Assembly: GCA_946885645.1 (NCBI GenBank)
Contig: CAMPGU010000063.1
Coordinates: 1 to 16,799, forward strand
Source: an uncultured Haloferula sp.
Lineage (GTDB): Bacteria > Verrucomicrobiota > Verrucomicrobiae > Verrucomicrobiales > Akkermansiaceae
Length of the DNA stretch: 16,799 nt
Direction: 5' to 3'
The notes below the pieces were generated by a model that did not search any database, was not told the origin of the DNA, and worked only from the letters and a program-made list of their open reading frames with translations. Positions 6,523 through 12,979 of this stretch are shown here, piece after piece. The position numbers and the translations under genes are program-made. How positions within the stretch are numbered: position 1 is the first letter of the stretch; each line of letters begins with the position of its first letter.

Positions 6523-8349
6523 TCAAGGCGTCGGCAGTGCCCGGTAGAAGGTCTTGGCGGAAAGATCCTGTTCGGTGTCGTAGGTCACCGGAGAAGGGAC
6601 CTCGGAGGTGGTGAATAGAGCGCGGGTGGTCCAGTTCACCAGATCGGTGGATGCTTGGATGCGGTAAGGAGCGAATCTCAGAGGGTTGAGAACGAGATCC
6701 CGGCTAGCGTGATTGTAGGTCAAGGCGCCCGGTCCGGGGCTCGCAGCCGAGATGGGGCTGGTATTCAAGTTATACTCCGTGCGATTCGAGAGGCCGTCAT
6801 TGTCGGGGTCGGAATCGGGATGCCTGGGAGTGCCTGCAGCCCCCGGTTCGATGGTGCCGAAATGGGTGGTCATCCAAGAGTTGGGGAGCCCGTCCACCGG
6901 CCGGGAATCGCCGAGAATCTGTATCACGCTGCATCTCGCGGCGCGGCTCAGATTGACCCCGTCACCGATTTGCAGGTAGGCGGAGCTGTAGCTGGAGCCG
7001 GCGGCAATATCCTCCTCGGGGATTCTCGCTCCGGTGAGGAAATCCTGAGGCGTGAATACGAGCTGCATCCCGGAAAGGGAAAGCGAAGGCGATGCCGACG
7101 ACAGTACGGGGGTGAGCGTTCCTCCCTGCAGGTCGATTGCCTGGAGGTCGATCCGGTTTACGCCGGTCGCCACGGGCAGGGCACCGTTGCTGGTGCTGGA
7201 CCGGGTCACCGCATGGATAAAACGCTCGATGGTGTAGGGCGGGGTGTCGGTCGATGGGTATCCGTAGCGGATTCGATCCACGTCATAGCTGCCCAGGCTT
7301 GCCCCGTTCCCGTTCCCGGTGAGCTGGAAATACATCGTGGCGTTTCTGAGGACGGCGTTTGCTTCGTCCTCGTCCTCGCTGGAATGCGCGAGACCCAGAG
7401 CGTGCCCGATCTCGTGGGTGAGCACCGACTTGAACATCGTCTCGTTCTCCATCTCCGAATCCTCCAGCACCATGGACATGCGGAGGATCTCCCCGAAGCC
7501 TTGGCTTCCGACCCGTCCTCCGAGGAAGATGGAAGGGTGGGTGCTCGCGAGTGCACCACCCCTCCCGATGGCCGGCGCGTTGACGTAGCCGTAAGTGTCG
7601 TGCAATTGGATTCTGAGGCGGCCGTCATTTGCCGCCACGTCCGCAGCCGCCATACCGAAGGATTGCAGCCCGTCGAAGCGGAACCTGAGCGAGGAAACGG
7701 AGGACCATGCATCCAGGACCTCCTCCACCGCGGCGAGTGCGTCTGCCGTGTCCATCCCCGGAGGAAGTTTCGCGGGATCCACATCGACCAGATAAGGAAT
7801 GGGAACGCCGCCGTCGCAAGTGGGGGTGCGCGCGGGTGCGCCGTTGAAATGCAGGTATCCCGTCGGGGTGACCTCCCTGGTCGAAAGAGGCGCTACCAGC
7901 TCCGGAAAATCCCCCTCCGCTCCGTTTTGGAAATACGTGCGGATCGCGCCCTTCTCCGCCGGGGTTCCCTCCACCCGGGTGGTGTGGAAGGGCGAGGGCC
8001 TCCAGCTTCCGTCGGCGAGGCGATGGAGGTGCAGGATATAGTCTCCGCCTGCCTCCAGATCGACGTGATCGGAGGAAATTTCCATCGTTCCCGCGGTGCT
8101 GCCTCCGGGGCTGACGAATGTCAGGTCCTCCGGCGGTGTGCCCTTGGAAATCTGGTTGAGCTCCGCAGTGTAGCGGGTGGAGACGCCCGTGGCGTGGGCC
8201 ACGATTGCTTTCGAAAGAATGCGATACTCCGCCACTGCATCGGCCCCTTGGAAGATCTCGGCAGGGGAGTGATGCAGGCAGCATCCGGCCCTGAGGTTGG
8301 ATGAGGTCGCGACGAGCAAGCCGCTGATCACCAGAACGGGAAGTTTCAT
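6523..8349 (-). CDS. Secreted matrixin-like (metzincin) metalloprotease with C-terminal calcium repeat
   Basis: A 608-residue exported zinc protease. The N-terminus MKLPVLVISGLLVATSSNLRA is a signal peptide with probable cleavage after LRA. Cys residues follow directly, but the lipobox is not canonical. Residues about 25-150 form an N-terminal domain of unknown role containing FVSPGGSTAG and SDHVDLEAGGDYILHLH. The protease domain has HEIGHALGLAH at 312-322 (H312, E313, H316, H322), the full metzincin HExxHxxGxxH motif. A probable Met-turn follows at ATMYF (M339). Near the C-terminus, HPDSDPDNDGLSNRTEY is a thrombospondin type-3-like calcium loop. The last part, from YRIQASTDLVNWTTRAL to the closing FYRALPTP, looks like a beta-rich tail and may be a sorting or surface domain. 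The substrate is unknown. The upstream leader is AT-rich and contains alternative hairpins. Confidence 0.88.
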   Translation of the reverse strand: MKLPVLVISGLLVATSSNLRAGCCLHHSPAEIFQGADAVAEYRILSKAIVAHATGVSTRYTAELNQISKGTPPEDLTFVSPGGSTAGTMEISSDHVDLEAGGDYILHLHRLADGSWRPSPFHTTRVEGTPAEKGAIRTYFQNGAEGDFPELVAPLSTREVTPTGYLHFNGAPARTPTCDGGVPIPYLVDVDPAKLPPGMDTADALAAVEEVLDAWSSVSSLRFRFDGLQSFGMAAADVAANDGRLRIQLHDTYGYVNAPAIGRGGALASTHPSIFLGGRVGSQGFGEILRMSMVLEDSEMENETMFKSVLTHEIGHALGLAHSSEDEDEANAVLRNATMYFQLTGNGNGASLGSYDVDRIRYGYPSTDTPPYTIERFIHAVTRSSTSNGALPVATGVNRIDLQAIDLQGGTLTPVLSSASPSLSLSGMQLVFTPQDFLTGARIPEEDIAAGSSYSSAYLQIGDGVNLSRAARCSVIQILGDSRPVDGLPNSWMTTHFGTIEPGAAGTPRHPDSDPDNDGLSNRTEYNLNTSPISAASPGPGALTYNHASRDLVLNPLRFAPYRIQASTDLVNWTTRALFTTSEVPSPVTYDTEQDLSAKTFYRALPTP

Positions 8350-8360
8350 GGGAAGTAAAA

Positions 8361-8404
8361 GGTGAAAGGCCCCTCATTCACTCACACTTTCACCATCCGG
8401 TGAA
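8361..8404 (-). promoter_or_regulatory. Leader with two mutually exclusive hairpins before the protease gene
   Basis: Reading the minus strand, TTCACC (8404-8399), GGTGAAAG (8394-8387) and CTTTCACC (8368-8361) occur in order ahead of the ATG at 8349. The middle arm can pair with the upstream copy (6-base stem, 4-base loop) or the downstream copy (8-base stem, 18-base loop), but not both. The second hairpin ends 11 bases before the start codon. A regulatory switch or a protein-binding repeat are both possible; the sequence supports the pairing, not the function. Confidence 0.35.
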
Positions 8405-8415
8405 CTAGAAACTAC

Positions 8416-8444
8416 AGATTAGCAAATATTGCAGGGATCTGGAA
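8416..8444 (-). promoter_or_regulatory. Candidate promoter of the protease gene
   Basis: An AT-rich patch in otherwise GC-rich DNA contains TAATCT (8416-8421) as a good -10. Seventeen bases upstream is TTCCAG (8439-8444), a weak -35. It would give a leader of roughly 60 bases carrying the hairpins described at 8361-8404, unlike the short leaders predicted elsewhere in the window. Confidence 0.3.
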
Positions 8445-8480
8445 AAATGCAGATCCGGCGGCGCGTCAATGCAACCGGGA

Positions 8481-9434
8481 TCAGGGCACAGGCGCGATCG
8501 CGGGTGGATGAGGAGGGCGCTTCCATTGCATCAGGAGATTTGCCGCGAGAATCAGCGAGCCGCCGGCCGCGAGCGAAAGCGTCAGAGTTTCGTTGGGATA
8601 GCTTCCGCCGACCAGGCGGCCTAGCAAGGCCGGGAGGAACATGACGAAGCAGGCGGTGAAGACGGGTTCGGTCGTGTAAATGAGGCCCGCCTCCGTTGCT
8701 GAAACCCGGGGCTGCCACGTATTCATCAGCCCGTAGGCACCCACCGAACAGACCACGGAGAGCGTCAGGATGAGCAGGAAGGCGGGCCACGAAGCGCCCG
8801 CGGTCAGCAGCATCCGCGGCTCCGGTGCCATCGCCCAGCTCACCGGCAGGAACATCAGCGCGATAGAAACGCACATCGCGAAGGTCACCATCAGGCCGCG
8901 GTTTCCTGCATACTTCGGATTTTCCAAGGTGAGGATCTGGAAGGTGAAGACGAAGGCCGCCGCCAGCGTCGCCGCTTCACCGGGGCCGATTTTGATGGAG
9001 GCGGGTGTCACGCCGGACAGGATGGCTCCGCCCGCGATGACCAGAAAGGTCGCCATGAGGGTCCTGGCAGTGGGAGCGCTGCGCCGGCGCAGGCACTCGA
9101 TCAGCGGCAGGATGACGCAATAGGCCTGGGTCAGGAAAGCGGAGGTGGAAGCCTCGGTTTTCCCAAGGCCCCAAGCCTGGAGTGCCATTCCCGCTCCACC
9201 CCACAGCGCCAGCCAGGCACCCTGCGCCAGCTCGCCGCGGGTCGGCCGGGCCCGCATCATGAACGGCATCATGACCGCGGCCGCGAGGCCGAAGCGGGCC
9301 ATCTGGAGCCAGGCCGCGAGGAAGGTCTTCGACACTTCGCCCAAGCGGGCCGATTGCTCCAGATCCAGCGCCTTGATGACGGGGAAGCTCACACCCCAGA
9401 GGGCGCAGGCGACGATGAGAAGAAAGACAGGCAT
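8481..9434 (-). CDS. EamA/DMT-superfamily transporter
   Basis: A 317-residue inner-membrane protein with about ten hydrophobic helices arranged as two five-helix repeats, the usual size and plan of the drug/metabolite transporter (EamA) family. The first helix, LLIVACALWGVSFPVIKAL, has the family's W-G-x-x-F/P pattern. A second-repeat segment carries STSAFLTQAYCVILPLIE, and late in the protein SATEAGLIYTTEPVFTACF matches the conserved E-P region near the end of the second repeat. The C-terminus is short and Pro-rich. Such proteins export amino acids, nucleosides or other small metabolites, and the substrate cannot be inferred from sequence. It lies between aguA and aguB on the same strand, but with other genes in between, so a link to polyamines is only a guess. 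It is divergent from the small membrane protein gene across 104 bases. Confidence 0.9.
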   Translation of the reverse strand: MPVFLLIVACALWGVSFPVIKALDLEQSARLGEVSKTFLAAWLQMARFGLAAAVMMPFMMRARPTRGELAQGAWLALWGGAGMALQAWGLGKTEASTSAFLTQAYCVILPLIECLRRRSAPTARTLMATFLVIAGGAILSGVTPASIKIGPGEAATLAAAFVFTFQILTLENPKYAGNRGLMVTFAMCVSIALMFLPVSWAMAPEPRMLLTAGASWPAFLLILTLSVVCSVGAYGLMNTWQPRVSATEAGLIYTTEPVFTACFVMFLPALLGRLVGGSYPNETLTLSLAAGGSLILAANLLMQWKRPPHPPAIAPVP

Positions 9435-9505
9435 GGCGACCGGCCGCCAGCGTGTCCCACCGCTTCACCGCGGGAAAGCGCGGAGCAATCCTGCTTCTCA
9501 TCCCT

Positions 9506-9533
9506 TTGACGATCCCGGAAAGCCGTCTAGCGT
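9506..9533 (+). promoter_or_regulatory. Putative promoter of the small membrane protein gene, near-leaderless
   Basis: TTGACG (9506-9511), a 16-base spacer and TAGCGT (9528-9533) lie five bases before the ATG at 9539. The -35 matches the consensus at five of six positions. A small palindrome, TAGC-GT-GCTA (9528-9537), overlaps the -10. Transcription would begin at or beside the start codon. Confidence 0.5.
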
Positions 9534-9538
9534 GCTAC

Positions 9539-9802
9539 ATGGCCGAAACTACTCCTTCCACTCGAGCGTCCTTCAGCATCCCGTCGATCATCTCCCTGAT
9601 CGCCGCCATCTGGAGCTTCACCAGCGGAGCGATCTTCGGATTGATTCTCGCGATCGTCGCCATCGTCTTCGGAGCGATAGGAATTCTCATGTCCCTATCT
9701 CCCGCGAAGCGCGGAGGCGTCGTCAGCACCCTCGGGGTGGGCGCCGGTGCGATCGGCGTGATCGCCGCGGTGGTGAAGGCGATCATGTGGATGCTGGGCT
9801 AA
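9539..9802 (+). CDS. Small three-helix membrane protein, function unknown
   Basis: The 87-residue product starts MAETTPSTRASFSIPSIISL. After a short polar N-terminus it has about three hydrophobic helices at residues 13-31, 33-52 and 65-85. A basic turn (SLSPAKRGG) separates the second and third. The Ile/Gly/Ala-rich pattern with a lysine-arginine-glycine loop resembles small DUF4190-like membrane proteins, but I cannot assign the family with certainty. The start at 9539 is preferred over an in-frame ATG at 9452. A well-formed promoter lies immediately before 9539, and the extra 29 residues would overlap the divergent transporter's upstream region. It ends seven bases from the convergent acetyltransferase gene. 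Confidence 0.72.
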   Translation: MAETTPSTRASFSIPSIISLIAAIWSFTSGAIFGLILAIVAIVFGAIGILMSLSPAKRGGVVSTLGVGAGAIGVIAAVVKAIMWMLG

Positions 9803-9809
9803 TCCGGGT

Positions 9810-10688
9810 TCAGGCTCCCGCAGAATGTTCCATTAAGAAATGCGTCTCCGTTTCTCCGGTGACCCGGAAGCCCCGCCGTCCGTAGAAGTGAAGGGCGGGA
9901 TTGACCTTCAGCACCTGCAACGTTGTCGGCAGGCCTTTTTCGCGGGTGTCGCAGATGACCTGCTCCACAAGCATGCTCCCGATGCCGCGGTTTTGCCATT
10001 CCGGATGGATCGCGATCCGCCGGAGGAAAACGGATTCCGGCTCCTCGCTCACGGAGATCATTCCGATGAGCACGCCGTCGATCTCCAGGATTTCCAGCCC
10101 CGACAGGTCGGACTTCTCCCGGAAGCGTGGTTCGTCCCATATCTTCTCCGGGCCCCAGGTCCGAGCCGCATAATCCTGCATCGTGAGAAGGTGCAATTCC
10201 CAGAGGAAACCGAAATCCGCCGCCTCTGCCGGGCGTCGGCGGAGGAGAGGAGCGAGATTCCCGGAGGGCCGCCATTCCATCAGCAGATAGCCACCCTCGG
10301 CCGTGCTGCCGCTTCCGATTTCCCGCCAACCGGTGGCGCGGTAGAAGGACACGGCCGCGAGATTCGCGGCGTGGCACTTCAGCGTGAAGGGTCCCGCGCG
10401 CCGGGACGCGAGGTTCAGGAGCAGCGCGCGCCCGGTTCCCATCCGCTGGTGCCCGGGCGCGACGAAGAGATGATGGACGAAATCCTCTTCCTCCCACACT
10501 GAAATGAAACCGAGGACGGAACGGTCGACATCCTCCGCCAGATGGACCGCTTCACCTTTCGTCTGGTCCGCGAAATCTTCCAAGGAGAGTGACCCGGCGG
10601 GCAGCCAGGGGAACGCCTGCTTCCGTGCCGCGAGGAAAAGCTCCGCGAGCGACGGATGATCCGGGGGCGTGGCCGGGCGGATGATCAT
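9810..10688 (-). CDS. Tandem GNAT-family N-acetyltransferase
   Basis: A 292-residue protein of two GNAT folds in one chain. Domain one (about residues 1-143) begins MIIRPATPPDHPSLAEL and has the acetyl-CoA loop QRMGTG in HHLFVAPGHQRMGTGRALL, then the late FYRATGW strand. Domain two (about 147-292) has QNRGIG in RRIAIHPEWQNRGIGSMLV, then FYGRRGFRVTGE. Both loops keep the Q/R-x-x-G-x-G/A pattern, so both domains may bind acetyl-CoA. The substrate is unknown. Its position directly after aguB suggests an amine such as putrescine or agmatine, but that is inference only. ATG 10688 is preferred: it matches family N-termini and has GAAGG upstream. A GTG at 10724 would overlap the aguB end by 13 bases. 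Confidence 0.88.
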   Translation of the reverse strand: MIIRPATPPDHPSLAELFLAARKQAFPWLPAGSLSLEDFADQTKGEAVHLAEDVDRSVLGFISVWEEEDFVHHLFVAPGHQRMGTGRALLLNLASRRAGPFTLKCHAANLAAVSFYRATGWREIGSGSTAEGGYLLMEWRPSGNLAPLLRRRPAEAADFGFLWELHLLTMQDYAARTWGPEKIWDEPRFREKSDLSGLEILEIDGVLIGMISVSEEPESVFLRRIAIHPEWQNRGIGSMLVEQVICDTREKGLPTTLQVLKVNPALHFYGRRGFRVTGETETHFLMEHSAGA

Positions 10689-10711
10689 CGTTTCAGAGCC
10701 TTCGCGAAGGT

Positions 10712-11569
10712 TCAGGATCGCCACCTTTTGCTCAGATCCCCGTACGCGTCGATCCTACGGTCGCGGAAGAAGGGCCAGATGCGGCGGAACTCCTCCACCG
10801 CCGCGAAGTCCAGATCGTGGTAAAGGATCTCTTCCTGATCCGTGGAGGCCTTGGCAACGAGTTCCCCGTAAGGATTGGCGACAAAAGATCGTCCCCAGAA
10901 CTCCGTATTGCCCTCCGTGCCGACGCGGTTCACGGCCGCCAGGTAGCAACCGTTTGCCACGGCATGACCACGCTGTACCGTCTCCCATGCACAATGCTGG
11001 GCATCGCCCAGCGCCGGTTTCTCCTCGGGCAGCCAGCCGATGGCCGTGGGATAAACGAGTACCTGCGCACCCCCGAGAGCCATCAGGCGCGCCGCCTCCG
11101 GATACCACTGGTCCCAGCAGATCAGGACGCCGATCTTGCCGAATCTGGTGTTCCACACCGGCCATCCGGTATCGCCGGGGGTGAAGTAGAATTTCTCCTC
11201 GAAAGCCGGATCCTGCGGGATGTGGCTTTTGCGGTAGAGGCCGAGCAGGGCGCCGTCGGCGTCATGGATGGAGGCGGTATTGTGATAGAGCCCGGCCCCG
11301 CGGTGCTCGAAGAGCGAGGAAACGAGGACGACACCCAGTTCCCGTGCAATTTGCCCCAGCCGGTCGGTCACCGGGCCCGGCAGTGGATCCGCCAGATCAA
11401 ACATCGCCGGATCTTCGACGGTGCAAAAATAGGGGGTCAGGAAAAGTTCCTGCGTTACCACGATGTTCGCGCCCGCGGCGGCAGCCTCGCGGATGAGGGC
11501 TTCATGGCGTTTGAAGGCTTCGGCCTTGGTGGCGAAGCCGCGGGACTGGAGCAGGGCGAGGCGCGGCAT
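10712..11569 (-). CDS. aguB: N-carbamoylputrescine amidase
   Basis: A carbon-nitrogen hydrolase that converts N-carbamoylputrescine to putrescine, CO2 and ammonia, the step after agmatine deiminase. The 285 residues fit the family (about 290). The nitrilase triad is complete: E41 in VVTQELFLTPYFC, K114 in LYRKSHIPQDP, and C151 in GVLICWDQWYPEAARLMAL. FEEKFYFTPGD after the lysine and WYPEAAR after the cysteine are typical of AguB and beta-ureidopropionase relatives. Hydrolysis of another carbamoyl amine is the main alternative, but aguA in this window supports AguB. The start at 11569 (MPRLALLQSRG) fits the fold's first strand; the in-frame extension to 11710 crosses the divergent PCMT gene and is rejected. 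The acetyltransferase gene follows 23 bases downstream, probably in one transcript. Confidence 0.94.
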   Translation of the reverse strand: MPRLALLQSRGFATKAEAFKRHEALIREAAAAGANIVVTQELFLTPYFCTVEDPAMFDLADPLPGPVTDRLGQIARELGVVLVSSLFEHRGAGLYHNTASIHDADGALLGLYRKSHIPQDPAFEEKFYFTPGDTGWPVWNTRFGKIGVLICWDQWYPEAARLMALGGAQVLVYPTAIGWLPEEKPALGDAQHCAWETVQRGHAVANGCYLAAVNRVGTEGNTEFWGRSFVANPYGELVAKASTDQEEILYHDLDFAAVEEFRRIWPFFRDRRIDAYGDLSKRWRS

Positions 11570-11575
11570 GGGGGA

Positions 11576-11604
11576 AAGGAAATGCAGCTTGTCCCGGCGG
11601 GCAA
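11576..11604 (-). promoter_or_regulatory. Possible promoter of aguB
   Basis: On the minus strand, TTGCCC (11599-11604), 17 bases and TTCCTT (11576-11581) are followed by six bases and the aguB ATG. The -10 is weak. The -35 lies 11 bases from the -35 of the divergent PCMT promoter, giving a back-to-back promoter pair. Confidence 0.33.
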
Positions 11605-11615
11605 GCGAGGAAGCG

Positions 11616-11644
11616 TTGGCGCGACACGATGCCGGGGCTATGAT
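11616..11644 (+). promoter_or_regulatory. Strong sigma70-type promoter of the PCMT gene, near-leaderless
   Basis: TTGGCG (11616-11621), a 17-base spacer and TATGAT (11639-11644) lie five bases before the ATG at 11650. The -10 box differs from TATAAT at one base. The expected transcription start is on or within a base or two of the start codon. This is the best promoter in the window and fixes the start of the signal-peptide-bearing protein. Confidence 0.65.
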
Positions 11645-11649
11645 ATCGG

Positions 11650-12357
11650 ATGAAAACGATGCTTTCCGGATTGGCGGCGTCGCTGGCGATGGCCGCGGGT
11701 GCCGTATCACAGGAGCCGGATCCGGTCGCCGCGAGGCAGCGGATGGTGGCGGAGCAGATCGAGCGGCGTGGTGTGAAAAGTCCGGCGGTGCTTGAAGCCA
11801 TGCGGAAGGTGCCCAGACACCTCTTCATGCCGCCGGATGCGCGCGAGTATGCCTATGACGACCGTGCCATCTCCATCGGCCACGGCCAAACGATCTCCCA
11901 GCCCTACGTGGTGGCTTTCATGACGGAGTCGCTGGCCTTGAAGCCGACCGACCGGGTGCTGGAGATCGGCACGGGCTCGGGATACCAAGCTGCCATTCTC
12001 GCGGAACTCGTGAAGGAGGTTCACACCATCGAGATTGTCGAAGCACTTGGAAAACGCGCGGCGGAAGCCTTTGCCGCGGAAGGTTACAAGAACATCAACG
12101 CGCGCATCGGGGACGGTTACCGCGGATGGCCGGAGGCCGCGCCCTTCGATGCGATTATCGTGACCTGCTCTCCCGATGCCATTCCCCCGCCGCTCGTCGA
12201 GCAACTGGCGGAGGGCGGGCGCATGATCATCCCGGTCGGCCCCGAGGGTCATCCGCAACAACTCGTTCTTCTGCGCAAGGCGGACGGGAAGATCGAGCAA
12301 AAGCAGATCCTGCCCGTCGTCTTCGTGCCCATGACGGGCGAGGCGGAGCGGAAGTGA
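11650..12357 (+). CDS. Protein-L-isoaspartate O-methyltransferase family protein with signal peptide
   Basis: PCMT-type enzymes use S-adenosylmethionine to methylate isoaspartyl residues in damaged proteins. The 235-residue product has the family core: MVAEQIERRGVKSPAVLEAM, RHLFMPP, the active-site region GHGQTISQPYVVAFM, and SAM motif I VLEIGTGSGYQAAI. Then come HTIEIVE and the later motifs FDAIIVTCSPDAIPPPL and GGRMIIPVG. Ahead of the core is a clear signal peptide, MKTMLSGLAASLAMAAGAVS, followed by QEPDP, so export to the periplasm is likely. That is odd for a SAM-dependent enzyme. The promoter five bases before 11650 supports this start over a shorter, uncleaved form beginning near residue 32. 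It converges on the Uma2 gene with four bases between stops. Confidence 0.92.
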   Translation: MKTMLSGLAASLAMAAGAVSQEPDPVAARQRMVAEQIERRGVKSPAVLEAMRKVPRHLFMPPDAREYAYDDRAISIGHGQTISQPYVVAFMTESLALKPTDRVLEIGTGSGYQAAILAELVKEVHTIEIVEALGKRAAEAFAAEGYKNINARIGDGYRGWPEAAPFDAIIVTCSPDAIPPPLVEQLAEGGRMIIPVGPEGHPQQLVLLRKADGKIEQKQILPVVFVPMTGEAERK

Positions 12358-12361
12358 AAGA

Positions 12362-12925
12362 CTACTCCAGATAAAGATCCTCCACCTTGAGAGAGAGGCC
12401 GATCGAGCGCAGGGTAAATTCCCCCGTCCGGTGCAGTTCGCCGGGCTCCCAGCCGCCCTCGCGGCGGAAGATGCTCACCTCGGCCCGTTCCGGGTGCTGG
12501 CTGACGATGACGTATTCCTCCAGGGAGGGAATCCGCTGGTAAACGAGGAACTTTTCGACCCGATCACGCAGAGCGTTGTCGGAAAGGACCTCGATGATAA
12601 GCTTCGGATTACGGACGAAGTAAGGATCGTTGTCGGCCGGATCGCACGCGACCATCACGTCCGGGTAGTAGAAAATGTCCGAGCCGATAACCTCCGCATG
12701 GACCTTCATGTCCGATTTGAAGGTGCGGCAGCCTTTCCCCCGCAAGTGGCCGTGGATGCTCGCGGCGAGATTCAGGGACACCAGCTCGTGCTTCCGGCTG
12801 GCCCCGGCCATCGCGGTGACGACGCCGCCGGAGTACTCGTGTTTGATCTCCGAGTGACGCTCTCCTTCGAGGTAGTCGTCCACGGGGACCAAGTCAGAGA
12901 ACTGGATTGCCGCATTTCCGCTCAT
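12362..12925 (-). CDS. Uma2-family (DUF820) protein with PD-(D/E)xK nuclease fold
   Basis: A 187-residue protein of the Uma2/DUF820 family, related to restriction-endonuclease folds. The family is expanded in cyanobacteria and some other phyla, and its role is not well established. The nuclease core is visible: E30 in KHEYSGG, then MAGASRKHELVSLNLA, D89 in YYPDVMVAC, E112 in KLIIEVLSDNA, and K125 in RVEKFLVYQRIPSLEEYVIVSQ. The catalytic set therefore looks intact. It is a single gene with no partner methylase or toxin/antitoxin gene beside it, so a defence role is not supported by context. The start at 12925 has GGAGG four bases before the ATG and a good promoter upstream. Confidence 0.92.
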   Translation of the reverse strand: MSGNAAIQFSDLVPVDDYLEGERHSEIKHEYSGGVVTAMAGASRKHELVSLNLAASIHGHLRGKGCRTFKSDMKVHAEVIGSDIFYYPDVMVACDPADNDPYFVRNPKLIIEVLSDNALRDRVEKFLVYQRIPSLEEYVIVSQHPERAEVSIFRREGGWEPGELHRTGEFTLRSIGLSLKVEDLYLE

Positions 12926-12934
12926 CGTCCTCCG

Positions 12935-12963
12935 ATCCTAGATGGATTCCGCGGGTAGGGCAA
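12935..12963 (-). promoter_or_regulatory. Putative promoter of the Uma2 gene
   Basis: On the minus strand, TTGCCC (12958-12963), 17 bases and TAGGAT (12935-12940) are followed by nine bases (CGGAGGACG) and the ATG. This short interval contains GGAGG, so the mRNA may have a very short leader with part of a ribosome site. Its position after nusB suggests the gene is transcribed separately. Confidence 0.48.
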
Positions 12964-12979
12964 GGAGCGCTTGGGCGGC

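Noticed and set aside
6655..8304. A 549-residue plus-strand frame antisense to the protease gene
   Set aside because: It mirrors the real gene, which has a signal peptide and a full metzincin motif. The antisense product is Arg/Gly-rich with no motif.
11570..11710. N-terminal extension of aguB to an upstream start
   Set aside because: It would run through both divergent promoters and into the PCMT coding region, and the added residues do not resemble the nitrilase fold.
12362..12925. Uma2 gene as part of a restriction or defence island
   Set aside because: The neighbours are housekeeping genes (PCMT, nusB). There is no methylase, helicase, toxin or antitoxin nearby, and no transfer boundary is visible.
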